DNA from: Clostridiales bacterium
GTDB lineage: Bacteria > Bacillota > Clostridia > Oscillospirales > Oscillospiraceae
Reading direction: 5' to 3'
Length of the DNA stretch: 64,000 nt
NCBI GenBank assembly: GCA_021202515.1
Contig: JAJQCW010000057.1
Location: 21,296-85,295 of the forward strand
Shown here: in pieces, positions 9,153 through 18,804 of the stretch
Layout of the letters: each line of letters begins with the position of its first letter
Numbering within the stretch: the stretch's first letter is position 1
The notes under the pieces: generated by a model
Database searches by the model: none
What the model was told of the DNA's origin: nothing
The model's input: only the letters and a program-made list of their open reading frames with translations
Position numbers and translations under genes: made by a program

Positions 9153-10435
9153 CAGCTCTGGTCATGATCATCTTTGTGGTGCTGCTGTGCCTGTCCGTCC
9201 CGGTGGGCATCGCCGTTGCCGTGGGCAGTATGCTGCCCAGCCTGCTCTCCTCCACCGTCACCGTCTCCGGTGTGTACGTCCTCCGGGCCATGGTGGGCGG
9301 CGTCAACCAGACCACTTTGCTGGCAATCCCGCTGTTCGTCCTCTCCGGCCTCATTATGACCCGGGGCGGCGTATCCAAGCGGCTGTTTGACGTGTTTTCC
9401 TACTTCATCGGTGACCGCACCGCCGGTATCCCCTGCGCGGTGGTCATCACCTGCCTGTTCTTCGGGGCCATCTCCGGCTCCGCCCCCGCGACTGTGGCGG
9501 CGGTGGGGTCCATGACCATCCCCATCATGCTGGACATGGGCTATGACAAGAAGTTTGCCGTGTCGCTGGTGGCGGTGGCTGGCGGCCTGGGCGTCATCAT
9601 CCCCCCGTCCATCCCCTTCATCCTCTACGGCCAGGCCTCCGGCGCGTCGGTCAGCTCCCTGTTCATCGCCGGCGTCATTCCCGGCCTGATGATCGCCGCC
9701 GTCCTCATCGGCTACTCCATCTTCTACTGCAAGCGCCACGGCGAGGACAAAGAAGCCATCGGCAAGGTGGTGGACGAGCTGCACGCGGAGGGCTTCCGCT
9801 CGGTGCTGTTCCGCTCCTTCTGGGCGCTGCTGACCCCCATCATCATCCTGGGCTGCATCTACACCGGCGTCACCTCCCCCACGGAGGCGGCCTGCATCGC
9901 CGTGCTGTATTCCCTCATCATCAGCCTGTTTGTCTACCGCACCCTGAAGATCCGGGACCTGTGGGGCATTATGGTGGAGGCAACCCGTACTTACGCACCC
10001 ATCCTGTTCCTGCTGGCCTCTTCCGTGGCCTTCTCCCGCATCCTGACCCTGATGCAGGTCCCCCAGATGGTCTCCACCTGGATCGCGAACAGCTTCACCA
10101 ACAAGATCGTCGTGCTGCTGCTCATCAACGTGCTGCTGCTGGTGGTGGGCATGGTGCTGGACACCTCCCCTGCCATCATGATTTTGACCCCCATCCTGCT
10201 GCCCATCGCCGAGTCCTTCGGCCTGGACGCGGTCCACTTCGGCGTCATTATGGTGGTCAACCTGGCCATCGGCTTTGTCACCCCGCCCATCGGCGTGAAC
10301 CTGTTTGTGGCCTCCTCCCTCAGCGATGTCCCCGTTATGTCCATCGCAAGGAAGGCCGTTCCCATGATTTTGCTGTTCCTGGTCGTGCTGCTGCTGGTGA
10401 CGTTTATCCCGGCCATCAGCATGTGCCTGGTGTAA
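9149..10435 (+). CDS. dctM: TRAP transporter large permease (DctM)
   Basis: GAISGSAPATVAAVGSMTIPIMLDMGYDKKFAVSLVAVAGGLGVIIPPSIPFILYG signature; overlaps dctQ. Confidence 0.93.
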   Translation: MTALVMIIFVVLLCLSVPVGIAVAVGSMLPSLLSSTVTVSGVYVLRAMVGGVNQTTLLAIPLFVLSGLIMTRGGVSKRLFDVFSYFIGDRTAGIPCAVVITCLFFGAISGSAPATVAAVGSMTIPIMLDMGYDKKFAVSLVAVAGGLGVIIPPSIPFILYGQASGASVSSLFIAGVIPGLMIAAVLIGYSIFYCKRHGEDKEAIGKVVDELHAEGFRSVLFRSFWALLTPIIILGCIYTGVTSPTEAACIAVLYSLIISLFVYRTLKIRDLWGIMVEATRTYAPILFLLASSVAFSRILTLMQVPQMVSTWIANSFTNKIVVLLLINVLLLVVGMVLDTSPAIMILTPILLPIAESFGLDAVHFGVIMVVNLAIGFVTPPIGVNLFVASSLSDVPVMSIARKAVPMILLFLVVLLLVTFIPAISMCLV

Positions 10436-10450
10436 AGGAGGAAGAACGAG

Positions 10451-11491
10451 ATGAAAAAACTGAGAAAATTCCTCCTGTGCCTTATGGCTGCGGCGCTGGC
10501 CTGCGGCATGGCCGCCGCCCTGACTGCCTGCGGCGATTCGGAGACCGACGCCGACGCCTGGGCGCACTCCTGGGTGCTGGGCACCGCCAGCCCGGAGGAC
10601 ACCGTTACCGGCCTCTACGCGGAGAAGTTCGCTGAGGCGGTAAATGAGCTGTCCGGCGGGGAAATGTCCATCACCGTCTACCACAACTCCACCCTGGGCA
10701 GCGACACGGAACTCATCGAGTCCTGCCAGTGGGGAGATATCCCCTTCGTGGTGCAGAACACCGCCCCCCAGGTCAGCTACCTGCCCCGGCTGTGCCTGTT
10801 TGACGCACCCTGCGTGTTCAGCACCCTGGACGAACTGCATGAGGTGCTGGACGATGACACCTTCATGACCAAAATCAACGAGATTTACGCCGAGGGCGGC
10901 TTCCGCCTGCTGGCCATGGCCGACCAGAACTTCCGGGTCATGACCACCAACAAGGAGATCACCTCCCTGTCCGACTTCTCCGGCATTAAAATCCGCACCA
11001 TGGAGAATTCCTACCATATGGCCTTCTGGAGCGCTCTGGGGGCCAACCCTTCCCCCATGGCGTTCAGTGAGCTGTACACCGGCCTGGAGCAGCACACCGT
11101 GGACGCCCAGGAGAACCCCTATGAGGTCATCGTGTCCAGCCGGTTCTACGAGGTGCAGAAGTACGTGGTGGAGACCAACCACCTGCCCCACCTGCTGTCC
11201 CTCATCACCAACGAGGAGTTCTACCAGAGCCTGACCGAAGAGCAGCAGGCCATCATCGACGAGGCCGCAGCCATCGCCCGTGACTACGCCCGTGAACAGG
11301 CCATCGCCCGCGCCGACCAGCGCATCGAGACCATCAATAACAGCGGCACCTGCCAGGTCATCTCCATCTCTGACGAGCTGTGGGAGGAGATGCAGGAGCA
11401 GTCCCAGAACCTCTACGAGGACATCCGCGAAGTGGTGGACGACGACGAGTTGTTCTTCGCCTACGTGGGCGACGCCTACGAGGGGGAGTAA
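10451..11491 (+). CDS. dctP: TRAP transporter substrate-binding protein (DctP)
   Basis: Lipoprotein signal; SDFSGIKIRTMENSYHMAFWSALGANPSPMAFSELYTGLEQHTVDAQENP typical of DctP. Confidence 0.92.
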   Translation: MKKLRKFLLCLMAAALACGMAAALTACGDSETDADAWAHSWVLGTASPEDTVTGLYAEKFAEAVNELSGGEMSITVYHNSTLGSDTELIESCQWGDIPFVVQNTAPQVSYLPRLCLFDAPCVFSTLDELHEVLDDDTFMTKINEIYAEGGFRLLAMADQNFRVMTTNKEITSLSDFSGIKIRTMENSYHMAFWSALGANPSPMAFSELYTGLEQHTVDAQENPYEVIVSSRFYEVQKYVVETNHLPHLLSLITNEEFYQSLTEEQQAIIDEAAAIARDYAREQAIARADQRIETINNSGTCQVISISDELWEEMQEQSQNLYEDIREVVDDDELFFAYVGDAYEGE

Positions 11492-11545
11492 GCCTCGTTA
11501 GAATAATCCTAAATGAAATGTGGTTCTTCCTTATGCTGCCATATG

Positions 11546-11615
11546 TGTAGGGGCGGCCCTCGGCCACCTGAAGAACCGCTCTCTGGACTGCGGGCGGCCA
11601 CGGGCCGCCCCTACA
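11546..11615. repeat. Family-1 palindromic repeat, copy 1
   Basis: tgtaggggcggccctcggcc...ggcggccacgggccgcccctaca inverted repeat. Confidence 0.85.
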
Positions 11616-11694
11616 GGCGTACAAAATCCGTTAAATGCAAATAACAGCGCCGGAACTAAACGCGGTTCCGGCGCTGTCGCGTAAAGATAAAACT

Positions 11695-11800
11695 GGTTAT
11701 CCTTTTTTACTCAGCCTTGTGCTAGAAACCCCTCCGCCACCGCCTAAAGGCGGCGGCCCTCTTCCCCTTTCAGGGGAGGCAAGAGGGGATAGTGCTTGTC
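11695..11800. repeat. Family-2 repeat, short version
   Basis: agaaacccctccgccaccgcctaaaggcggcggccctcttcccctttcaggggaggcaagaggggatagtgcttgtc. Confidence 0.75.
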
Positions 11801-11959
11801 ATCTGGTGTGATTTTTGTTCAACAGATGTGGAATTTCAGTAGAAAATCCCGCATTCTAGCCACTAATCACTAGCTACTAGCCACTAAAATGCGTGGCTGA
11901 TTCAAAGGGATAACCAGTTTAATTTAAATGAATATGGTTCTTCCTTATACTACCGTATG

Positions 11960-12028
11960 TGTAGGGGCGGCCCTCGGCCGCCCGAAGAACCTCTCTCTGG
12001 ACGCGGGCGGCCACGGGCCGCCCCTACA
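11960..12028. repeat. Family-1 palindromic repeat, copy 2
   Basis: tgtaggggcggccctcggccgccc...gggcggccacgggccgcccctaca. Confidence 0.85.
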
Positions 12029-12149
12029 GGCGTGCAAAATCCGTTAAATGCAAAATAACAGCGCCGGAACCGCGTTTGGTTCCGGCGCTGTCGCGCTTAA
12101 CGAGATTATTAAGCCCTTCGCCGTTCGTCAGGGACTGCCAAGCTAACAG

Positions 12150-12968
12150 CTAAAAAATCACCTCCGCGATCAAACTCACCGCCGCCAGCAGCCCCACGGC
12201 CAGCAACACGCCGCCCCAAATGGCAGTGCTGACTTTCACGCCCTTCTCCAGCACCCGTTTGTTCTTGGGGTCGTAGTATAGGGTCAGGGTGTCCCCCACG
12301 GGGAAGGCTTTCTCCCGGCTGTCGTTGATTTTGCACATGCGGATGTTCTCTTTTCCGTCCAGCTCGTAGCGGACGATGGGATAATAGGTGAACTTGGAGT
12401 CCCTGAGGATTTTGGTCCCCTTGGCGAGCTGGCGGGTAAATACGTCGATGATCTCCGCCTCTACCTTCACCAGACCCTGTTTTTTCAGGCCGAAGTAGCG
12501 ATAGAGCAGCACCGCGCCGGCCCCCACCAGCAGAAGCGCCAACATGGTCATGGCCAGCATCTCCCGGCCCTGGTTCTGGAACAGGGCCAGTAAAATCATC
12601 AGCGCGCCGCCCAGGGCGGTGGGCCAGGCAGTGAACAAAGGCTGTTCCTCGTCCTCCACGAGGGTGTATTTGTCGCCGTCCTTGAACAGCTTCACCTGCT
12701 GCCCCACGGCGTACTCCGAGGGGGCCTTGATCGTCTGTCGCTCCGCGCCGCCCCGGGGGTCGGGATACTCCACCACCACGTTGTAGTAGTTATAGACCTC
12801 GTTGCCCTGCTTGTCCTTTTTGACCACGTGGGGGCAGTTGACCACTGTGGCCTCGGTGCAGGCCCCCAGCCGCTTCATCCGTCGGTCCTTCCGGATGGCG
12901 CTGCCGCCCACCAGGAAGATGACGATACCGGGGATGTAGAGAAATAGCTGTGTAAAATCAAAATCCAT
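12150..12968 (-). CDS. DUF3592-like membrane protein
   Basis: TM segments plus repeated beta segments (ATVVNCPHVVKKDKQGNEVYNYYNVVVEYPDPRG; IVRYELDGKENIRM...GDTLTLYYDPKNKRVLE). Confidence 0.7.
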   Translation of the reverse strand: MDFDFTQLFLYIPGIVIFLVGGSAIRKDRRMKRLGACTEATVVNCPHVVKKDKQGNEVYNYYNVVVEYPDPRGGAERQTIKAPSEYAVGQQVKLFKDGDKYTLVEDEEQPLFTAWPTALGGALMILLALFQNQGREMLAMTMLALLLVGAGAVLLYRYFGLKKQGLVKVEAEIIDVFTRQLAKGTKILRDSKFTYYPIVRYELDGKENIRMCKINDSREKAFPVGDTLTLYYDPKNKRVLEKGVKVSTAIWGGVLLAVGLLAAVSLIAEVIF

Positions 12969-13286
12969 GGCGTACCCTTTCCTTTCGCTGGCGCAGCCAG
13001 GCGTATCCCGACAAACGCACGTTTTTTACGTTCAAATTTGGCGGAGAAATGGTCGTTTTCTGCGGCTTCCTCCGCTCTTTTGCCCTATTATACAGGGTTT
13101 TATCGCCGTTTTCAAGTGTTCGGCAGGTTTCTGTTCCGTCTTTTTAGGGGCGTTTGTTCGTATCCCGGAGGATGCGCCGACAATTGTGTTTTTTTCGCAC
13201 GTTTTGTACCGGGCGAGGTTGCTTCATTGGGCGGGATTGTGATATAATAGCGTGGAACTATCACGGAGACAAAGGACAAAACGAAT

Positions 13287-14102
13287 ATGAATCAGAAAAT
13301 CATCTTCCTCGACCTGGACGGCACCCTGCTCAACGACCGGAAGGAAATCACCCCCGGCAACCGCGCCGCCATTGACCGCGCCCTGGCCGCAGGGCATAAG
13401 GTGGTCATCGCCACGGGGCGGCCCCTGGTCAGCGCCATTCAGCAGGCGGAGAAGCTGTCTATGACGGCGCCGGGCTGCTACCTGATTGCCTACAACGGCG
13501 GTGTCCTCTACGACATGGGGCGGCGGGAGATCCTCTTTCAGGAGACCATCTCCCTGGACCTGGTGCGACAGGTCTTTGCCGAGGCCAACCGGCGGGGGCT
13601 GCACATCCAGACCTACAATGACCGGGATGTGCTGATAGAACCCCGCTGCGACGGCTACGCCGTGCGCCGCTACTGCGACCTGATCCACATGGAGTACCAG
13701 GTCATCCCCAGCGTGGAGGCGGTGACGGAGGAGCCGGTGAAAATGCTGCTCATCGACCTGGAGGACCGCGCCCCGCTGGAAGCCTTCCGGGACTGGGTCA
13801 TCGACTGGTCCGACGGCGTGCTGGACTCCTTTTTCTCCTCTCCCTACTATCTGGAGATCGTCCGCAAGGGGCTGAACAAGGGCAACGCCATCCGGCAGAT
13901 GTGCGCCCTGCTGGACATCCCCATCGAAAACTCTTGCGCCGTGGGCGACGCGGACAACGACCTGCCCATGCTGCGGGCCGCCCATGTGGGGGCAGCCATG
14001 GCCAACGCCACGGCGGAGGTCAAGGCCGCCGGGAACTACATCACCCAGCGGGACAACAACCACGACGGCGTGGCGGAAGTCATCGAACGCTTCCTGCTGT
14101 GA
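13287..14102 (+). CDS. Cof-type HAD-IIB hydrolase
   Basis: IIFLDLDGTLLNDRKEITPGNRAAIDRALAAGHKVVIATGRP...NKGNAIRQMC...VGDADNDLPMLRAA. Confidence 0.93.
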   Translation: MNQKIIFLDLDGTLLNDRKEITPGNRAAIDRALAAGHKVVIATGRPLVSAIQQAEKLSMTAPGCYLIAYNGGVLYDMGRREILFQETISLDLVRQVFAEANRRGLHIQTYNDRDVLIEPRCDGYAVRRYCDLIHMEYQVIPSVEAVTEEPVKMLLIDLEDRAPLEAFRDWVIDWSDGVLDSFFSSPYYLEIVRKGLNKGNAIRQMCALLDIPIENSCAVGDADNDLPMLRAAHVGAAMANATAEVKAAGNYITQRDNNHDGVAEVIERFLL

Positions 14103-14147
14103 CGCCGCCCCCTCAACCATTTTTTACGCGAAAGCTGGTGAACTCTC

Positions 14148-15635
14148 TTGGCCTCCTCTTCCAAACGCAGACCCAAACGGCGGTTTGAGCTGCCCTTCCT
14201 CTCCTGGACGAACCTGGAGCACCAGGGCCTGCGCCGCCGGTGGATGATCAACAGTCTGACCGCCGTGCTGCTGATCATGGTCATCATGGTGGTGGCGTTC
14301 GCCATGCTGTACAGCAGCTATTGCTATTCCAGTATGCGCTCCGGCCTGGAGAACAAGGCCAAGTCCGCCAGCGACTTTTTCTCCAGCTATGCCACCGACG
14401 AGACCACCTACCTGAGCATGGCCAACTACTACATCAGCGACTTTGACGACCGGGATACGCTGGAGCTGCAATTCATTAACACCCGCGGGCAGATCATCCT
14501 GTCCTCCTACGGCCTGACCGTGGGCGGCACCCCTGGCACCAGCGACATCGACAGCGCCATCACCAACCAGACCCTCTCCTACTGGGTGGGCCGAAACCCC
14601 GACACCAACGAGCGCATTATGGCCGTCTCCTCCCCCATCATCCACAACGGAGAGGTGCGGGGGGTCATGCGGCTGGTGACAAGCCTCTCCGTGGCGGACC
14701 GGCAGATCATCGTCATGGTTTTGCTGACCATGGCGGTGGCGGCGGTCATTTTGTGCCTGGTCTACCTTGTCAACATCTATTTTATCCGCTCCATCATCGA
14801 GCCGATCTCCCGCATCACCGACACCACCCGTGCCATCGCAGAGGGCAGCTACGGCATCCAAATCGAAAAACATTACAACGATGAGATCGGTTCCCTCATC
14901 GACGCCATTAACAACATGTCCACCAAAATCAGCGAGACCGAGCGGATGAAATCGGAGTTTATTTCCTCCGTCTCCCACGAGCTGCGCACCCCCCTGACCG
15001 CCATCAACGGCTGGGGCGAGACCCTGCTCACCGGCGAGATGACCGATGAGGAGAGCGTCCGCAAGGGCCTCTCCATCATCGTCAGCGAGAGCAAACGCCT
15101 TTCCAAGATGGTGGAGGAACTGTTGGAGTTCTCCCGCATCGAGGACGGGCGGTTCACCCTGAACGTGGAGCCGGTGGACATCCAGGCGGAGTTCGAGGAC
15201 GCGGTGTTCACCTACCGCCAGTTTTACCGAAAGCAAAACATCCGGCTGGAGTACACAGACCGGGCCGGAGAGCTGGACCCCATCCCCGGCGACCCGGAGC
15301 GGCTGCGCCAGGTGTTTTCCAACGTGCTGGACAACGCCGCCAAGCACGGCGGCGAGAACCAGCTCATCCAAACCGACCTGTCCGTTGACCCGGAGGAGGA
15401 GATGGTGGTCATCCGCATCCGGGACCACGGCCCCGGCGTGCCGGAAAAGGACCTGCCCCACGTCAAGGAGATGTTCTACAAAGGCTCCTCCAAGGTCCGG
15501 GGCAATGGCATCGGCCTGGCCGTCTGCGACGAGATCATCACCCACCTGGGCGGTGCGCTGGACATCTCCAATGCGCCTGGCGGCGGCTGTATGGTGGAGA
15601 TTCGGCTGCCCATGACATTGCCGGTGGCGCAGTGA
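14148..15635 (+). CDS. HAMP-domain sensor histidine kinase
   Basis: Two TM segments, HAMP region, MKSEFISSVSHELRTPLTAINGWGETL H-box, HATPase motifs (DNAAKHGGEN, RDHGPGVPEKDLPHV). Confidence 0.93.
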   Translation: MASSSKRRPKRRFELPFLSWTNLEHQGLRRRWMINSLTAVLLIMVIMVVAFAMLYSSYCYSSMRSGLENKAKSASDFFSSYATDETTYLSMANYYISDFDDRDTLELQFINTRGQIILSSYGLTVGGTPGTSDIDSAITNQTLSYWVGRNPDTNERIMAVSSPIIHNGEVRGVMRLVTSLSVADRQIIVMVLLTMAVAAVILCLVYLVNIYFIRSIIEPISRITDTTRAIAEGSYGIQIEKHYNDEIGSLIDAINNMSTKISETERMKSEFISSVSHELRTPLTAINGWGETLLTGEMTDEESVRKGLSIIVSESKRLSKMVEELLEFSRIEDGRFTLNVEPVDIQAEFEDAVFTYRQFYRKQNIRLEYTDRAGELDPIPGDPERLRQVFSNVLDNAAKHGGENQLIQTDLSVDPEEEMVVIRIRDHGPGVPEKDLPHVKEMFYKGSSKVRGNGIGLAVCDEIITHLGGALDISNAPGGGCMVEIRLPMTLPVAQ

Positions 15636-15649
15636 GTTTGACACATTGG

Positions 15650-15785
15650 TTATCCCCTTTGTTCAGTCATATGCCAGAAACCCCTCCTCCACCGCCTAAA
15701 GGCGGCGGCCCTCCTCCGCCGTCAAGCGGCACTTCCGCTTCGCTCCCTGCCCTTTCAGGGGAGGCAAGGGGGATAGTGCTTGTCG
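15650..15785. repeat. Family-2 repeat, full-length version
   Basis: agaaacccctcctccaccgcctaaaggcggcggccctcctccgccgtcaagcggcacttccgcttcgctccctgccctttcaggggaggcaag. Confidence 0.85.
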
Positions 15786-15957
15786 CTTGGTACCGGTTTT
15801 GTTCGACAGATACATAATTTTTAGTAAAAATCGTTATTTCTAACCACTAGCCACTGAAAAAGGCTGATTTAAGGTGTCAACTAGATTTACCAATTCCCTC
15901 TTGCATATAGAACGAATGTTTGATATACTATCTCATTGGTAAGGAGCGCTTCCAACC

Positions 15958-16917
15958 ATGCAAAAGCAAAGCAATTCCCCTTCCGACAGCAGCTTCCGCA
16001 CCTCCATCGGCGGGCAGGCCCTCATCGAGGGCATCCTCATGCGCGGCCCCCACAAGCAGGCCATCGTCGTCCGCCGCCCGGACGGAGAAATGGAGGTCAA
16101 AGAGGAACCTCTCAAACTCATCAAAGACCGACACCCCATTTTGGGGGTCCCCTTCATCCGCGGCACCGTGAACTTTCTGGACTCTATGGTCAAGGGCGTC
16201 CAGGCGCTGATGTTCTCCGCCGAGTTCTACCCGGAGGAAGAGGAAGAAGAACCCTCCAAGTTCGAACTCTGGCTGGAGAAGCACCTGGGCACCGACGCCT
16301 TCAACCAGGCCATCATCTACCTGGCGGTGGTGCTGGGCGTGGGCTTCTCCGTGGTGCTGTTCATCCTGCTGCCGGCCCTGGTGTTCGGTCTGCTGCAAAA
16401 CGTCATCCCCAGCTTTTTCATCCGCAACCTGCTGGAGGGGGCCACCCGTATCGTCATCTTTTTCATTTATCTCATTCTCTGCTCCAAACAGCAGGACATG
16501 AAGCGGGTGTTCGCCTACCACGGCGCGGAACACAAGACCATCTTCTGTTATGAGCGGCGACTGCCCCTGACGGTGGAGAACGTGCGGGATATGCCCCGGC
16601 ACCATCCCCGCTGCGGCACCAGCTTCCTGTTTGTGGTCATGGTCATCGCCATTCTGATTTTCTCGGTGGTACAGGTGGAGAACGTGGTGCTCCAACTGGT
16701 CATCAAATTGCTGCTGCTGCCGGTGGTGGTGGGCATCACCTACGAGATCAACCGCTGGATGGGCCGACACGACAACCTGCTCTCCCGCGTTTGCACCGCG
16801 CCGGGGCTTTGGATGCAGAATTTCACCACCAACGAGCCGGACGACAGCATGATCGAGTGCGCCATTGAAGCGCTGAAACGGGTCATCCCGGAAGAGGACG
16901 GCGCGGACGCCTGGTAA
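15958..16917 (+). CDS. DUF1385 (YqhQ-like) membrane protein
   Basis: SIGGQALIEGILMRGPHKQAIVVR...FAYHGAEHKTIFCYE...HHPRCGTSFLFVV. Confidence 0.92.
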   Translation: MQKQSNSPSDSSFRTSIGGQALIEGILMRGPHKQAIVVRRPDGEMEVKEEPLKLIKDRHPILGVPFIRGTVNFLDSMVKGVQALMFSAEFYPEEEEEEPSKFELWLEKHLGTDAFNQAIIYLAVVLGVGFSVVLFILLPALVFGLLQNVIPSFFIRNLLEGATRIVIFFIYLILCSKQQDMKRVFAYHGAEHKTIFCYERRLPLTVENVRDMPRHHPRCGTSFLFVVMVIAILIFSVVQVENVVLQLVIKLLLLPVVVGITYEINRWMGRHDNLLSRVCTAPGLWMQNFTTNEPDDSMIECAIEALKRVIPEEDGADAW

Positions 16918-16939
16918 GAGCAGGAGAGGAGGGGACGCT

Positions 16940-17800
16940 ATGGCAAAAATCTACAACACCATCTATATGGACATCCGCCAGCGGCTGCGCAAAGCCGGGG
17001 TGGAGGAGGCCCAGTTGGAGGCGCGGGAACTGATTTGCTGTGCCACTGGCAAGAGCCGGGAGGAGTTTTACCGCTGTATGCAGCTCTACGCCACCACGGA
17101 GACCGAGGCGGCCATTGAGGTTCTGGTCCGGCGGCGGCTGTCCGGCGAACCCCTGGCCTACATCCTGGGCCACTGGGACTTCTATGGCCTGGACCTGCTG
17201 GTGAACAGCAGCGTTCTCATCCCCCGGCCTGACACGGAGCGGGTGGCGGAGCGGGCCATCGAAATTGCCAGAGGCTCCGGCGAACACGCCAGAGTGTTGG
17301 ACCTCTGCTGCGGCACCGGCTGCATTGGGCTGGCGGTGGCCAAACACGCCCCCAACTGCCGGGTAGTGCTGGCCGACCTCTCCGAAGAGGCCCTGGCCGT
17401 GGCCCGGAAGAATATGGTGCGCACCGGCCTCAGCGGGCAGATCACCACCTTCCGCGCCGACGCGTTGGAGCGTCCCCCGGAGCTGATTTGGGATTTCAAC
17501 CTGATCGTCTGCAACCCCCCTTACGTCCGCTCCGGCGACATGGCCGGGCTGGACCCCTCTGTTCGGGACTTTGAACCCGCCCTGGCCCTGGACGGTGGCC
17601 CTGACGGGCTGGAATTTTACCGCCGGGTGGCGGCGAATTGGCGCAAGGCCATGCGCTCCACCTGCATCCTGCTCTTTGAGGTGGGGGACGACCAGGCCGA
17701 CGACGTGGAACACGTCCTGGCCGTCAATGGCTACCGCAACCTCCGCCGCCACAAGGACGCCTTCGGCCACTGGCGGACGGTCGAGGGGTCGGTCATGTGA
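16940..17800 (+). CDS. prmC: Peptide chain release factor N5-glutamine methyltransferase
   Basis: LDLCCGTGCIGLAVAKH...LIVCNPPYVRSGDM NPPY methyltransferase motif; DUF1385-prmC neighbourhood. Confidence 0.92.
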   Translation: MAKIYNTIYMDIRQRLRKAGVEEAQLEARELICCATGKSREEFYRCMQLYATTETEAAIEVLVRRRLSGEPLAYILGHWDFYGLDLLVNSSVLIPRPDTERVAERAIEIARGSGEHARVLDLCCGTGCIGLAVAKHAPNCRVVLADLSEEALAVARKNMVRTGLSGQITTFRADALERPPELIWDFNLIVCNPPYVRSGDMAGLDPSVRDFEPALALDGGPDGLEFYRRVAANWRKAMRSTCILLFEVGDDQADDVEHVLAVNGYRNLRRHKDAFGHWRTVEGSVM

Positions 17801-17804
17801 GCAA

Positions 17805-17955
17805 AACCCCTCCGCCGTCAAGCGGCACTTCCGGGGCTTTGCCCCTCCCTGCGCCACCGCCTAAAGGCGGCGGTCCTCCTCCGCCGTCAAGCGGCACTTC
17901 CGGGGCTTTGCCCCTCCCTGCCCTTTCAGGGGAGGCAAGAGGGAGAGTGCTTGTT
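17805..17955. repeat. Family-2 repeat with internal duplication
   Basis: ccgccgtcaagcggcacttccggggctttgcccctccctg occurs twice flanking ccaccgcctaaaggcggcgg. Confidence 0.85.
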
Positions 17956-18046
17956 TTTGGCAACTTCTTTCTCAACAAGCACAGTTCTTTACAAATGGTT
18001 GTTTCCAACTGCCACTCATAAACTCTTGTGACGCAAGGAGGTCAAA

Positions 18047-18625
18047 ATGGTACGCTGCACCAGTGAGCGCGGCCCGGAGGAACAGGCTCTGTTGCAGGAG
18101 CTGGCCCTCCAGGAGGTTTTTGCCGCCCGTCAAAAATCCCGGCGCAAGGGTTCCTCTGTCCTGCGCTGGGTTCTCCCCGTCCTCTGCGCTGTGGTTGCCG
18201 GGTTCTGTGTTTGGTATGGGCAGCGGATGCGCAGTTTTGGCCGTACCCAGATGTCCAATGCCTTTTTTGCCTTTTGCGCAGTCTATGTGGTGCTGGCGGT
18301 CTGGGCGCTGCCCCCTGTGCGGGACGCTCTGACCAAAGCGGGCACTCGCATTGCCCTGCGGCGGCAGCTTCGGAGCAGCCCCATGGCGTACGACGGCCCC
18401 ATCGAGTACCGCTTTGACGCGGCGGGGGTGGAAACCGTCTCCGCCCACAGCCAGACGACCAACGACTGGAGCGTTTACCGCTGCTGGGGGGAGCAGGGGC
18501 ATTATCTTTACCTGCGGATGCCCACCGGCGGAGTGTCGGTGTTGGTGGACCGGGCGCGGCTCTCCCCGGAGGAAGAGGCGGAGTTGCTGGGGCTGCTGGC
18601 GGCGCTGCCGAAGGAAGAAATGTGA
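18047..18625 (+). CDS. YcxB-like membrane protein
   Basis: Two TM segments followed by SPMAYDGPIEYRFDAAGVETVSAHSQTTNDWSVYRCWGEQGHYLYLRMPTGGVSVLVDRARLSPEEEAEL, typical of the YcxB C-terminal domain. Confidence 0.6.
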   Translation: MVRCTSERGPEEQALLQELALQEVFAARQKSRRKGSSVLRWVLPVLCAVVAGFCVWYGQRMRSFGRTQMSNAFFAFCAVYVVLAVWALPPVRDALTKAGTRIALRRQLRSSPMAYDGPIEYRFDAAGVETVSAHSQTTNDWSVYRCWGEQGHYLYLRMPTGGVSVLVDRARLSPEEEAELLGLLAALPKEEM

Positions 18626-18668
18626 CTGGTTAGCTCCATCAGCTTGCTCTGGATTGTTCCCTCACGCC

Positions 18669-18738
18669 TGTAGGGGCGGCCCTTGGCCGCCCGCAGGAAC
18701 CGCCTGCTTATCTTGGGCGGCCAAGGGCCGCCCCTACA
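18669..18738. repeat. Family-1 palindromic repeat, copy 3
   Basis: tgtaggggcggcccttggccgccc...gggcggccaagggccgcccctaca. Confidence 0.85.
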
Positions 18739-18804
18739 CATAAAACAGCAAAAGAAAAATCAAAGTTTTATTCTATACACCGGTTCAGGAAAGGTAGAAC
18801 ACTT

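Noticed and set aside
8984-11191. 735-aa antisense ORF opposite the TRAP operon
   Set aside because: HQ/GD-rich shadow of dctM/dctP; not a real protein.
11546-12028. CRISPR array
   Set aside because: Repeats are dispersed palindromes with no regular spacers and no cas genes in the window.
17797-18021. Small proline-rich ORFs within repeat blocks
   Set aside because: Entirely made of family-2 repeat sequence; no independent coding evidence.
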